This document shows positions 51,401 through 62,960 of a stretch of 64,000 nucleotides of DNA, piece after piece. The DNA is taken from assembly GCA_014529385.2 (NCBI GenBank), contig CM043965.1, forward strand, positions 65,877,190-65,941,189. Reading direction: 5' to 3'. Made by a program: the position numbers and the translations under genes. The DNA comes from Adiantum capillus-veneris. Its lineage: Eukaryota > Streptophyta > Polypodiopsida > Polypodiales > Pteridaceae. The notes under the pieces are model-generated. The model worked only from the letters and a program-made list of their open reading frames with translations. It ran no database searches and was not told the DNA's origin. Position 1 is the stretch's first letter; each line of letters starts with the position of its first letter.

Positions 51401-51796
51401 GGCATGCATTAGGAGAAATTTGGAGTCAATTTTGGGCCATGTAAGAAACGCCAACTCAACATAGAGAGAGGTAATCCTGAATAATACAAACGTAGTTTTT
51501 TGGAATTCTATTTCTCATAGTATATACGTAAAAGTTTGCTCGATCACTTAAATGCATGCTCGTACAAAATGCTTATCGAGAATCCAACTTAAGGGTGCAC
51601 AAAAATCCATGTCTGTGAACCTTAATGAGTGATGTGATGTGTAATGAGAGAAAACACCTAAGAGATGTTTTCAAAATACAATATGAATACCATGGATGGA
51701 TCCAAAACGTCCAAAACCTTAGGATACCACTTTAAAACGTTGAGATCTGACGTCTCTAGCTCAAGATATAGCATTTTTAAGCATAGGGCCTCATGA

Positions 51797-51862
51797 GGTC
51801 AGAACCAAGCAAATAGAGGCCCAAGAGACCCCTCTTGGGCCTCTATTTGCTTGGTTGTGACC
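51797..51862. repeat. Strong foldback hairpin
   Basis: Arms 51803-51827 and 51832-51856 are perfect complements (25 bp) around the loop ACCC. Beyond a single mismatch five more bases pair (GGTCA/TGACC). Could be a foldback element remnant or a small-RNA precursor. Confidence 0.9.
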
Positions 51863-52446
51863 CCTTCATAATCATAAATAGTACCTATCAATCTCTATCA
51901 AGTACGATCCGTTCGAATTTGAACTGCGAGTAGCTCATAAAAAGGTCATTGATGCTTATGCGAGATGCACACATACAAGTACCTCACTTTATAGGATAGC
52001 AACAACGGGTCATAAAAAGACACTCGACGCTTGTGTACAATGTCACTATCAAGCGCCTTACTTTTCTGGTGACAGTGACAATTTCACCAAAATGGTTTTC
52101 ATAGACATTTTCAAAAATGAGAAAAAAATGCTTTTTCTATGTAATGTTAGCATTCTTCCTATTGGCTAAGGAGCATTCTCTTACTAGAGCTAAAAGGAAA
52201 ATAATGAGTCCATTTCTGTCCTAATGGCTAGTGCACATGTTCAAGACATGTTTATCATGGTGATCATGGGCTTACTTGCCATCATTGGATTAAGCATGCT
52301 CACCATGGACCTTGTGCAATTACCTTAACGCATCAAATTGTCGGCATTTGATGGCCAGCATTGCATCACCTTGAAGCGATATTAGAGGTGGCCTAGGTGA
52401 TGTGACCTGTATCAACCCTCTCTCCATCTGAAGCATCCATTTTCTC

Positions 52447-52497
<51 letters not shown>

Positions 52498-52602
52498 GCT
52501 TAGACCTATCCTATGGATGTTCGCAAAAATTAGTCAAGTGCAGATCCATCAACCTGATTGGGAGCGAAGTGGATGTAATACCATCGTGGCTAGCTTCAAC
52601 AA
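51863..52602. other. No gene recognised
   Basis: AT-rich DNA with a CT run at 52448-52496. Confidence 0.5.
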
Positions 52603-52613
52603 AGGACACAATG

Positions 52614-52858
52614 CTAGGGGGGTTCACCAACTAGTACCCCCCTATATAACGTGTGTTCGCGGGGTATTAAAAAAACCCCTCTTTTAAAATGTCTGAATGA
52701 ATTAAATGACCCCTTATTTTAAGATTTTTTTCTAAAATTGAATATAAAAACTCCTTGTTTTAATGTATCTCTGTTAAATTGCCTAAAATTTATGATTTTA
52801 AAAACCCCTCCTATCGAACTCACGTTATACATTAACATGATTACATAGTGCACCCCCG
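52614..52858. mobile_element. Mutator-like MITE with ~11-bp target duplication
   Basis: AGGACACAATG flanks it at 52603-52613 and 52859-52869. Inverted ends share GGGGGTTCACCA / GGGGGTGCACTA and, further in, TATAACGTGTGTTCG / TATAACGTGAGTTCG. 245 bp, non-coding. Confidence 0.7.
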
Positions 52859-52869
52859 AGGACACAATG

Positions 52870-55268
52870 TTTTGAGCGCATGTGGGAACGCAAAGCACCT
52901 AGGCTACGAAGAGCTATGAGAGAAGAGGCCTAGGTGTAGAGACATCAAAGAAGACCAACCTTTGTCAAAGCCCCCAGAGGTGCATCGCTCACGCACACGT
53001 ACATACATAGACACACTCTTGATGCATGTTTTGGCAAACCAAGGAAGGGGATATGGTGCATAGGAGCAAGGGATTCTATAACAAGTTTTAGAATGTGGAA
53101 ATGATGGTGTCCTTAACAGCAAGCAGTTGAAGCACAAACCAAGAGAAGCACTTCCATGACTTACGATAAACGCAACATTAACTGTCAAAATGTAGTTTAT
53201 AAGTTGTAATAACCTTACGAAAAAGTAGACCATGGAATGTAGGGATAGTGGCAGTGGACTAGAGACCATAGTGGTCAAGTAGTAGCCATTGCTCCACAAA
53301 TTTGACATATCATGGACCTGAATCATTGGTATGTTGCGTATGCATGTTAACCATGACTCAGAGCCAGCTTGGGAGAAGCCATGGTCAAAGAGCTCATGGT
53401 AGACATGATAGTAGTAGTGTGGGTGACTGCCAACATGAGGGCACAAGTCGCAAAAGAGATGTTGATGGAGTTCACAGCAAACATGATCAACACAATGCTG
53501 GAGATCACGGTAGATGTAATCGACATGAGAGAAGGCATTCATAAAAGACGAAGAGACCGTGACAGAGAGAATGTATATAGACAGGTTCAGAGCCATAAGG
53601 ATGGTGATCAAAAGACTAACATAGAGCATGATGATCATAGGAATAGATAAAATGGATATGTTGGGATGATGACAATGGTAAACACAGAGATCGAGCCGAG
53701 AGGGATCAAGATGATAAAAACCCTAGCTCTTCAAAAGGACATGAACCATATAAACTTGAGTTGCTCAATGTTTACCAAGGTAGAGTTTCATGTGTCATGG
53801 CTGCTTTGTGCAAGTTGTAGGCTTCGTGACTGAAAGGAAGAGATTATATATGTGTCACATATTGCCACATGTATGATTGCTTGTGCAAAAAATGTTGCAA
53901 AGAGAGATGAAGAGGTATGCATTAAGGTTGTTTCCATGATTGGGAATAACAATAACAGTTCCATGAGGGAGATGGACCAATTTTTTTGCTTGGACAACAC
54001 ATACAAAATACGAGGGAGGACACTTCCGTTCCTTATAATTTTTGAAACCATAGTGCCGACTCTCCACCATACTTTCGTATGGCACTTTTGCATGATTTGC
54101 ACTATATGTTTTGCATTTTCACTCATTGCCTTATTGCATGACAAAATGTTTAACTATTCACATTGTTTTTATGTAGCTTAACACAAACAATGTCGTCTTT
54201 CTTACACACTAGAACAACTCATGTACACAATTCCTAGGTACATAGTGCTCTTCTATTTTTAGAGTTCATCATACTTTCTTAAGTTTAGTTTAGCCACATG
54301 TTTCCTCACTAGTACTAATATCTACTTCTAACTTGTATATAGTTTTCAAATTTCCCGTTGGTCGTTAGAATGTCTTCAATGTCATTAGTTCACCATTATA
54401 ATGTCCTCTCTTTATGCGAGGGATAGATCTTCAATGTCATTAGTTCGCCCCTGTTAAGATCTATCCGACGACGAGAGCTGAATTGTATCCATCTTTGAAA
54501 ACTTTCTATAGCAAGGCGTACCAAGCAAGACTAGTTTTTCACATCTTCAAAGTTGAAGTTCCCAAAACATAAAGGTGAGATTACACTGCACCTACGGTTT
54601 TTTTCGAGCGACGCCATCAAAGAGAGCATCCAACACCAGCCCATGCCACCTCCATGGCTGCCGCTGCTATTGTTTCGAGTTTCCTGCCTCGCTATACCCT
54701 TCCAGCATCCCCACAATTCGAAGCGAGCTTCTCTTGTTGAATTCCTGCACCATGCCCACGACTTCATGGGTTGTGCCGCAGCAAAGGCAACATTTTTTTC
54801 TGCTGAGCTCGAGCTGCTGAAACCGCTGATCAGTCTAGCCCAAAGCAACTCGGGAGGATGAGAGAGTAGGTCCGAAGCTAGAACAGGTGGGTAGGATGGT
54901 CATAGATAGGGCAATAGCCAGGCTAGATGGGCAATAACAGGATTAGGAGCTGGGCCTTGATAGGAAGAGGCGCTCAAGGGCGGGCGGGGGGGTCCCTCGA
55001 CTCACAGCTGACCAAGCAAGCCCACCTCGGCTAGCCTGCAGCCCACAGGTCAAGGAGCGCTGAAAGACAGTGGTAGCGAGATGAGGAAATGTGGCAAGGC
55101 TCGAGTACTGGAACGTTATCCGATCGCTGGGTCCTAGAGCGGATGAGGTGACCAATTATCATGAGCGGACCTAAATAATTACCACGTAAAAACTAAAGCC
55201 CGCAAACCTACACGTGGCAATCTCTTCCACTTGGAAGGATAGTTTCCTATGATGTTAAAAGCTCTCTT

Positions 55269-55310
<42 letters not shown>

Positions 55311-55399
55311 CAAGTCTTGAGTTCAACTCTCGTCGTCGGATAGATCTTAAAGGTCAGTTTCCTATGACGTTAAAAATCCTCTTCTGCTTCTTCTCTCTC
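52870..55399. other. No gene recognised
   Basis: The longest ORF (minus, 52904-53638, 244 codons) has no recognisable domain, so I do not call it. A CT run lies at 55278-55306, next to a GAGTTCAACTCTCGTCGTCGG motif seen in altered form near 19290, 19770 and 44450. A TAAATAATTACCACGTAAAA stretch near 55170 resembles one near 60106. Confidence 0.5.
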
Positions 55400-55643
55400 A
55401 CTAATTGCAAGCCAATGTGCTTGAGAATGCCTACAACCTTTCAATATAGAAGAGCTAACCTTATCCAATAAATAAGCCATACGTATTATTCAACACCAAA
55501 TGGATAAACAAAAACATGCCTCCATAAGATCTTGAAGAAAACAAAAGCTTTACATCACCCATAATAACATGTGAAGATTGGTTCCGTTCTAACTAATAAG
55601 TATGTTGTAAATGTTTCTATAGCAGTCAAAAGTCTTTATAGAA

Positions 55644-55700
<57 letters not shown>

Positions 55701-55764
55701 CTACTCAAGTTAAGCACACCATTGCATGTACACAAGTCAAGAACATACAATCCTACATGTACAT
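55400..55764 (+). repeat. Older dispersed repeat, copy B, left part
   Basis: Counterpart of 43368-43717; includes a CT run at 55645-55698. Broken at 55764 by Copia-2. Confidence 0.8.
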
Positions 55765-56043
55765 TGTTGAAGATGATGAAACAGGAAACAGAAGGAAGAC
55801 AGCAACTCAAAGTAGGAAGAACATGGAGAAGGAGAAGACACAGAGCTTGTGTACGAGATCTCTGTAGTCTGTCTCTCTATATTGGAATAATAATGTATGC
55901 ACAAACTCAGAGCTACAGAGCTTATATGAAACCCTAAGAGATAAGGTGTCCTTTCACACCGGATGTCCAGGGGGAAAAACCCAGTGGGAGAAAAGTGCCC
56001 CTGGTGAAGCGCGTATACACACTAACACTACTACATGTCTACA
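55765..56043 (-). repeat. Copia-2 3' LTR
   Basis: 279 bp, three base differences from 59653-59931. Confidence 0.95.
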
Positions 56044-56054
56044 AATCCCCCCTG
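56044..56054 (-). other. Copia-2 polypurine tract
   Basis: The minus strand reads CAGGGGGGATT just before the 3' LTR. Confidence 0.75.
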
Positions 56055-56090
56055 TAGTGATAGTGTGAATCCGTACAAGGTAGCAGATCA

Positions 56091-57285
56091 TCATGTGTAT
56101 GAGAGTAAGCCCAAAGCTTTTCGAAAAGCTTCAAACTTTTCTCGTGATAACGCCTTCGTAAATAGATCTGCAATGTTGTCATGTGTAGGACAGTAAGTTA
56201 GTGTGATCTCCCCTGCATGTAGCCTTTCCCTGACATAGTGGTAGTGAACCTCTATGTGCTTTGTTCTTGCATGAAATACTGGATTCCTTGCAACTGCCAT
56301 AACACTCTGACTGTCAGTGAAAATGGTAGTGGGTGCCTGTTGACACTCACAAAGATCTGCCAATAACCTGCGTATCCATACACAATCAACTGTTGCCGTG
56401 AAAGCTGCCCTGTACTCAGCTTCACAAGTTGATGTAGCCACTGTGGGTTGCTTCTTGCTTAGCCAAGATATACATGCATTTCCCAAGAAAAAACAATTGC
56501 CACTTGTGGAATGTCGTGTGTCAAAATCACCAGCCCAATCTGAATCGCTGTAACCAAGAAGCTGCATAGAATTGTGCTTTCCATACATATCCCCCCTTGG
56601 AAAGAACATGGCAAGATTAGGGGTACCTGAAAGGTAACGAAGTATGCGCTTCACAGCCTGCCAATGATGCATACCTGGGCTGTGCATAAATCTGCTTGCT
56701 TGTGAAACCCCAAATTGAATGTCTGGACGAGTGTTGCCTGCCAAATATATCAAGCAACCAACCGCTGCTGCATAAGTATGTACATCAAAAGTTTCTCCAG
56801 CATCATGCATGCTCAACTTTGATCCAGTTTCTACGGGTGTAGAGATTGGCTTACAATTTTGCATACCAAACTTGTCCAAAATTTTATGCAAATATTTTGC
56901 CTGCAACATGTATATGCCATCCTCTGATTGTACAAACTGAATACCCAAGTAATAATGTAGCAAACCAAGATCAGACATCTCAAAGGTTTTTCTCAAAGCA
57001 TCTTTAAACGCTTCAATTTCATCTGCACTATTGCCTGTAAGAAGCATATCATCCACATAAAGTGTTAGCATAATGAGAACTCCATCTCTCTTTTTGACAT
57101 ACAAAGTACTTTCTGTTGGACTATTCTGAAATCCCTGGCCAATCAAATAAGTATGTATCTTCTCATACCATGCTCTTGGAGCCTATTTGAGACCATACAA
57201 AGCTTTACGCAATCTACATACCTTTTTCTCTTGACCTTTTACAACAAAACCACTTGGTTGACTTACATAAACTTTTTCCTGTAAA
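56091..57285 (-). pseudogene. Copia-2 reverse transcriptase (N-terminally deleted) and RNase H
   Basis: Begins inside RT at GDLQEKVYVSQPSGFVV (about 57280), continues through KALYGLK and LTLYVDDMLLTGN (about 57050), then RNase H: GYSDSDWAGD, STCEAEYRAA, FTDSQSVMAVA and HIEVHYHYVRE, ending at 56091. An in-frame TAG at about 57184, after LYGLK, stands where glutamine is usual. Downstream of it 351 codons are open from 57146. The first RT motifs are absent, so no active enzyme is possible. Confidence 0.92.
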
Positions 57286-59253
57286 TCACCTAGCCGTCTC
57301 CATTAAAGACCTGTTCTTCCTTTCTGCAACACCATTCTGTTGTGGTGTGTATGGCATAGTGCATTGGTGTTTAATGCCTTTCTTTCCCAAAAAATCCTTA
57401 AATGCACCTGACATGTATTCACCTCCTCGATCGGTACGAAGAGTCTGTACTTTGCAACCTGTTTCATTTTCAACCATGGCGACATAATGTTGAAAAACTG
57501 CAAACACATCTGACTTTGCTTTGAGTGGATACACCCAACAAAACCTGGAAAAGTCATCAATGAAGGTCACAAAATAAAGGCTGTTTCCTATAGATGGCGT
57601 CCTCATAGGACCACATACATCACTGTGTACAAGCTACAACTTTCGTGTCCCTCTAACTGAACCATCCTGCGAAAATGCAAATCTGTGCATCTTTCCAAGA
57701 ACACAACCTTCACATACATGTCTTGGTGGCATCTCCAATAAAGACAAATCATGCGCCATATTATGACGTTGTAAAGTAATCAAACTGCCATAACCAACAT
57801 GCCCAAATCTAGCATGCCACAACTCAGCATCCTGCATGGCCTGAGTCTTTGTTTCTGCAATACATACCTGAATCTGCTTTTCATAACGATCTAGCACAAA
57901 TAGTCCATTTTCCAGCGTACCTGTAGTGATAAGAGAATAACCATTCTCTCGATCTCGTACAACACATCTGTCATCCTCAAAAATGACCCGAAGACCATTT
58001 TTTGCAAGAGAGGATACAGACAACAAATTCTTCTTGATCCCTGGAACATATAAGACATCTGGCAAGCATAAATCTGAACCATCTGAAATGGTAATCAAAA
58101 TCTTACCAACGCCTTTGATTGGATAAGAAGCATTATTTGCACATGTCACCTTCTTTCCTGCTGGAGCTGCATCCAATGAACAAAACAAATCCTTCCTTGA
58201 AGTAATATGCCTGGATGCACCACTATCAAAGTACCAAATCATTTGTGTCTTGTCAACACTGTAAGCAGAAAAATCTGAACATACTACAAAAGCATAAGAA
58301 TCCTGCACAAAGTTTGCAGACTCTTCTTTAGCTGTAGAAGAATCACCAGAAGCTGAAACAAGCAAACTTGACTCTTTCTTCTTTTCTTTAGCAATTCGCT
58401 TTTTACACTCACTAATGTAGTGACCAGGTTTCTTGCAGTAGTGACATTTACCTTTCTTCTTGGACTTGTTGGAATCACCTTTAGACTTCTCTGAAGACTG
58501 TCCTGCACCAGACTTCGAGTGATGAGCACTCTCTTTACCCTTGTTTTTGTTCTGTACAACAAGAGCATGATCCATACCATCCACCTGTAAAGACTTGTTC
58601 TTACGTGATTGATCCTCCTGCAATAGCAAAGCCACTAACTCTTCAAAATGAAGAGGGTCAGGATTAGCTCGCAAAGACAGATTCAAAGAAGTCTGAAAAG
58701 TCAAATAAGATGGTGGTAGTGAATTGAGTGTTTTGGAAACCAAGTCCTTCTCTGGAATCACTTCATCAATGCTAAGCAATTTCTCTTTAAGATCCCTGAT
58801 TTTTGTAAGATGCTCGACAATATCGTCACCTTCGTCCATCTGTATTTTGTCAAGTTGTTTCTTCAAAAACTCTATTCTGGCAGCGTTTCTTCCTCCAAAC
58901 ATAGCTTGCAGAGTGTTCCAAGCATCCTCAGAAGTTCTGCAAGATCTGATATGTGGTGTGATTGTCCTCTTTATGGTTAAGGCAATCACAGCCATAGCCT
59001 GTGCATCTTTAGTATCCCATCTCTTTTGCTCTGGAGTGACTTGTGAGGGTCCTGCACCAACAGCTGTACCACAACCAGGCGTGGCAGGTGCAATGCTACC
59101 TGGACGAACTTCATCTCCAGATACATAATCCCACAATCCTTTACCAACCAAAACATTTTTGGCCATAAAAGACCAAAGAGAATAGTTGGTACCATCCAAT
59201 TTGTCTTTAGATGTAAACGCACCAAAAATCTCTTTCTCCGTAGATTGAGCCAT
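57286..59253 (-). pseudogene. Copia-2 Gag, protease and partial integrase
   Basis: Starts MAQSTEKEIFGAFTSKDKL (15 bases inside the longest ORF). UBN2-type Gag has NYSLWSFMAKNVL, AWNTLQAMFGG and LNSLPPSY. The zinc knuckle is CHYCKKPGHYISEC (about 58435). The protease site is WYFDSGASRHI. GAG-pre-integrase has LWHARFGHVGYG. A TAG at about 57634 falls just before LVHSDVCGP, where a glutamate codon is usual. The integrase core continues in frame with RTDRGGEYMSG and QQNGVAERKNRS, supplying D, D and E, and stops at METAR, where the deletion starts. Apart from the one stop the frame is intact for 1.9 kb. Confidence 0.93.
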
Positions 59254-59639
59254 ACTGTAGATGCACACAAGAGAGAAAAAGAACCTCCAAGAGATTCACA
59301 AATTTCCTCTCCAATCCAAGCAAAACTCTACACAAAATCTCAGCACAAAGCTAAGACAAGCTGCTTCCCAAAAGAACTGTTTACCTGAAGAAAATCTGTC
59401 AAAAAGCACACCCTCTTGATCTAAATGCCTCCGAAAAGTAACTTCTGCTACGCTGCTCAGAACAAAATTCTGAGGGCTCGAACGGCTTCGAAAGGGGGGT
59501 AAAACTCCAGGTCCCCTTCTCAGAATACTCCCGGAACGTCGAGGATGCTCCCACGAGCAAATTTTCCGAAAACTGCCTGAAAACTGCGATTGCGCGCGCG
59601 GACGCGAAAACGCAAGTAGAGGCTCTGGAAATCACCTCG

Positions 59640-59650
59640 CTCTAATACCA
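59640..59650 (-). other. Copia-2 primer binding site
   Basis: The minus strand reads TGGTATTAGAG two bases after the 5' LTR, one mismatch from the initiator tRNA-Met site. Confidence 0.8.
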
Positions 59651-59652
59651 AT

Positions 59653-59931
59653 TGTTGAAGATGATGAAACAGGAAACAGAAGGAAGACAGCAACTCAGAG
59701 TAGGAAGAAGATGGAGAAGGAGAAGACACAGAGCTTGTGTACGAGATCTCTGTAGTCTGTCTCTCTGTATTGGAATAATAATGTATGCACAAACTCAGAG
59801 CTACAGAGCTTATATGAAACCCTAAGAGATAAGGTGTCCTTTCACACCGGATGTCCAGGGGGAAAAACCCAGTGGGAGAAAAGTGCCCCTGGTGAAGCGC
59901 GTATACACACTAACACTACTACATGTCTACA
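59653..59931 (-). repeat. Copia-2 5' LTR
   Basis: 279 bp, TG...CA ends, followed by the TACAT duplication. Confidence 0.95.
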
Positions 59932-60190
59932 TACATGTACAAATTTGAAAGCGCGAGTCCAGAAGACAACGCTCGCCACAACTCAGATCGTTGGCTCCTT
60001 GAGTGGGTGAGCCTTATCAGGGTGCTCGAAAGGTGACCCGTGTCTTTTAGTTATCTCTTGGATGAGCCGGGAAATCTCCACCCTCCCCACAATCCCCTTC
60101 CCTTGTAAATAATTGCCATGTAAAAACCGAAGCCCGCATATATCAACAAGTGGAAATCTCGGAGCGACAAGGAGAGGGAGTGGGTAATCA
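59932..60190 (+). repeat. Older dispersed repeat, copy B, right part, and flank
   Basis: TACATGTACAAATTTGAAAG and AGAAGACAACGCTCGCCACA match 51325-51400. The following ~150 bp resembles about 55100-55230. Confidence 0.65.
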
Positions 60191-60639
60191 AGGAGCTCTA
60201 AGCTCCGTACGGGTTCGTGTCCAAGGACATGCACAATCTCCTTTCAGCTTCGCAATCCTCTTTCCTCCTTGTGAGCTTTACTGATTGCTCTCACCGCCCT
60301 CCCCCTTTGGGGGAGGGTAACTTCATGGCACTCCACAATGCTTTAGTGAATGGGTTTTGCAGAGGAGAAAGTACTCCTAACCCAATGAATGTGCCCCTCA
60401 CATTTGCAGCTACCCCAAAAGCTGGTCTCCTTGTCCCTCCCTAGCTGCAAACATCGGGTGAGTTGTTCGAGTAGGAGGTCAAGGTCACCTATCATATGCC
60501 CAAGCAATTCAATTGCGCCGCGCCCCAACTTTAACCCGATATCCTTCATGCAACATCACAGACAACAGGAAGTTTTCCCCTCTATAAGCTCGAAGTGAAG
60601 TTACTCCTCCCTTCCAACTCCTTAAACCCTTCCAAATAA

Positions 60640-61560
60640 GTCCTAATCCGTTGCCCTTCTCATTGGAAGAGAACCCTATTAATCCACATCTTCCTAACAA
60701 TATAAATGTTCGAGGACATGCTCCTGATGCAGAACCAGAGAATAAGGGTAAAGAAGACATCAATGCACAAGCCAACACAGAGACTAAGGACCCTAACACT
60801 TCCAGATAGGAAGACTTAAGAGGGGGAAGTAGTTCTTCTGAACTTAACCATTGGTATAAGCATTTATGGGAAAGAGTGGTAATAGGGCTCTATCATGGAA
60901 TTAGGCCTCCCGTTGAAGTCTCGAAGCAGTGGATCACTTAAGAATGGGAGACAAGAAATATCTTTCCAACTCGGGTGCAATATATCTCCCTAATAACTAT
61001 TATCTGTTTTTCTTTGAAGATGTTGGCGGTGCTCTATAGGTCATACATAGAGGTCCGTGTCTACTTAGAAACACTCCAATGTATGTATTTAAATGGCATA
61101 GGGGATTTGATCCTAAAGGTAGGAAACCCTTCAAGGTACCTGTTTGGGTAGATTTCCCTGATTACCTTATTGAGTACTACCCCTGTTTGGGTAGATTTCC
61201 CTGATTACCTTATTGAGTACTACCCCTGGCTTAAACAAATGGGAGCACATTTAGGGAAAGTACTAGGTCAAGAACCCACCAATGGTTTCAATTCAAAGTG
61301 GGATCCTCAATTACTTATAGAGGTGGACACAGACCCCACCAAAGGAACATCTACAATTAAAGGATCAGGAAGGGCATATCCTTCATCTTCAGAAGGTTAT
61401 CTATAGAAACCTTCATGCATGCTTTCATTGCCTTAAGCAAGAGCACTTGTTTAAAGATTGTCCAGGTCTGGTCGATAAAATTTAGAAGGAACCAAAAAAT
61501 CCAAGGAAACTAAAGACCCTAATCAAGGATTTGAGCCAGTCAATAGAAGGGATAGTGGAA
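60640..61560 (+). pseudogene. L1-type LINE ORF1 (DUF4283 and zinc knuckle), decayed
   Basis: Several frames must be combined. A DUF4283-like part includes LYHGIRPPVEVSKQW (about 60890) and GRKPFKVPVWVDFPDYLIEY (about 61115-61215), then LGKVLGQEPTNG and LLIEVDTDP. A CFHCLKQEHLFKDC zinc knuckle lies at about 61410-61465. This is the usual order of plant L1 ORF1. A perfect 43-bp tandem duplication at 61141-61226 breaks the frame, and further stops occur. Confidence 0.7.
61141..61226. repeat. 43-bp perfect tandem duplication
   Basis: The block starting TGTTTGGGTAGATTTCCCTG at 61141 repeats exactly from 61184. Confidence 0.95.
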
Positions 61561-62119
61561 GAAATCGGAACTTCACAAGGAACAATCCCAATAGGTACGT
61601 AAACAAATTTGGGGCTCTCCTTGATGAGGTCTTTGATCCCTCTATGTCTGATGAAGAGGGGGGCTCTGAAGACAAGACAACCTCTTCTCAAACACAAGAT
61701 ATTGCTCAAACAGAAAATGGTCCAACTCAACAAGTCAGTCCCCCTTGCAGACCAACACAATGTTACCTCCTGGAAGCCCAATGGACAAAACAAGGGGCTT
61801 CTCATTAGATTCAAACTCTTTAGACAGTGAACCTGGCATTCTAGCAACTCAAGAACCAATTATGCCCATATAGAAAAAGGCGAGTCAAACTAACAAGGAC
61901 AATGAGGAAGTTAACTTTTATAATGAGCTTTAGGGACATGACAAAACTGAAGTCAACAAATTCTCATAGCCCCCCATGAACTCAGTGGATTACTCATGAC
62001 CTAAAAAGAGAAAGAAATCATTCCTATGCCAGGAGGTAAACCCAAAAGGAAAAAGGGAAAAAATTGCAGATCCCAATAGAGCATCAGTTTCATATGTAAA
62101 GCCTTCTAAAGCTTATGAA

Positions 62120-62960
62120 AAATGACGCAAGCCATAACTTGCATTTCCCTCAACTGTAACGAGTTAACTGACCCTATCAGATCTCTTTGCATTAGAAATG
62201 GTTGATAGATCTTAATCTTCAACCTGGTTTCATCTGCTTGCAGGAACTCAAAGCTAAAGGATTTTCTCTAAAGGTTACTTTGCATAAAGTGGACATAGAA
62301 CACAAATGGTTTTCCTCTAATCACTCTACAAGTAAAGGAGGTGTTGCTTTAAGCAATTTGAAACATGAACAACTTATCTCTGAGGTCAAGGTTGGACTTA
62401 AGGGACATGGGGTACTGTCACTCTGAAAGAACCATTCAATTGCACAATAGTCAGCCTATATGCCTTGATTTTCATTTCTGAGAGGACATCTACTTGGGTT
62501 GAGATAAACTCCTTCAATTCTCCTCTGCCGATCATTGGTGACTTTAACATGGTAACTTCTTTAAATGACATATTCAATGCCTTAGGCCAATTTTAATACA
62601 AGGCTGTGAGAAACAAAGTTGGGAGGAGCTGACAATTAGGCATCCTTTAGTGGACACCTTTGAAAACACTGGCTTTACATGGTCCAATAAGCAACATGGC
62701 AAATGTTCCAGAGCAGTTACTCTTGATAGAATGTACATGTCAATTGATTTTCTTCAATAGTATTGGATGGTGAGCTGTAAATTTGACATTGATGTCTAAT
62801 CACAAACCTTTAATGTATGAGCTGCATAAAGGGGGTCAAAGTTGGCTGGCCACATTTGGATAGTTCTTTGTCTAAACTAGAATCTATTAATTCTAATGTC
62901 AGAGATGATTTTGTTAGGGCTTTTAGTCGTCACAAAAATGCCTGGGATGTTTAATTAAGG
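62120..62960 (+). pseudogene. L1-type LINE ORF2 endonuclease fragment
   Basis: Scattered but ordered APE-endonuclease landmarks: ISLNCNEL (about 62145), GFICLQELKAKGF (about 62228), PIIGDFNMV (about 62530), NTGFTWSNKQHGKCSRA (about 62670), LDRMYMS (about 62730) and SNHKPL (about 62800; usually SDH). Stops and frameshifts are frequent. No RT follows before homology is lost near 62960, so the element is truncated or interrupted. Confidence 0.7.

Larger units (their letters stand above)
55765..59931 (-). mobile_element. Copia-2: Ty1/copia retrotransposon with internal deletion
   Basis: 4167 bp. Both LTRs are 279 bp (TGTTGAAG...TCTACA) with three differences seen. TACAT flanks it at 55760-55764 and 59932-59936. 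Gag, protease and half of integrase are followed directly by the middle of RT, so about 1 kb is missing. Unrelated in sequence to Copia-1. Confidence 0.95.

Noticed and set aside
52904-53638. 244-codon minus-strand ORF
   Set aside because: Histidine, serine and tyrosine-rich chance composition with no domain I recognise. Worth a database search, but not callable from sequence.
55310-55345. Possible SINE with a pol III B-box-like GTTCAACTC motif, also near 19290 and 44450
   Set aside because: A repeated motif is real, but no A box at the right spacing, no tail and no target duplication could be seen.
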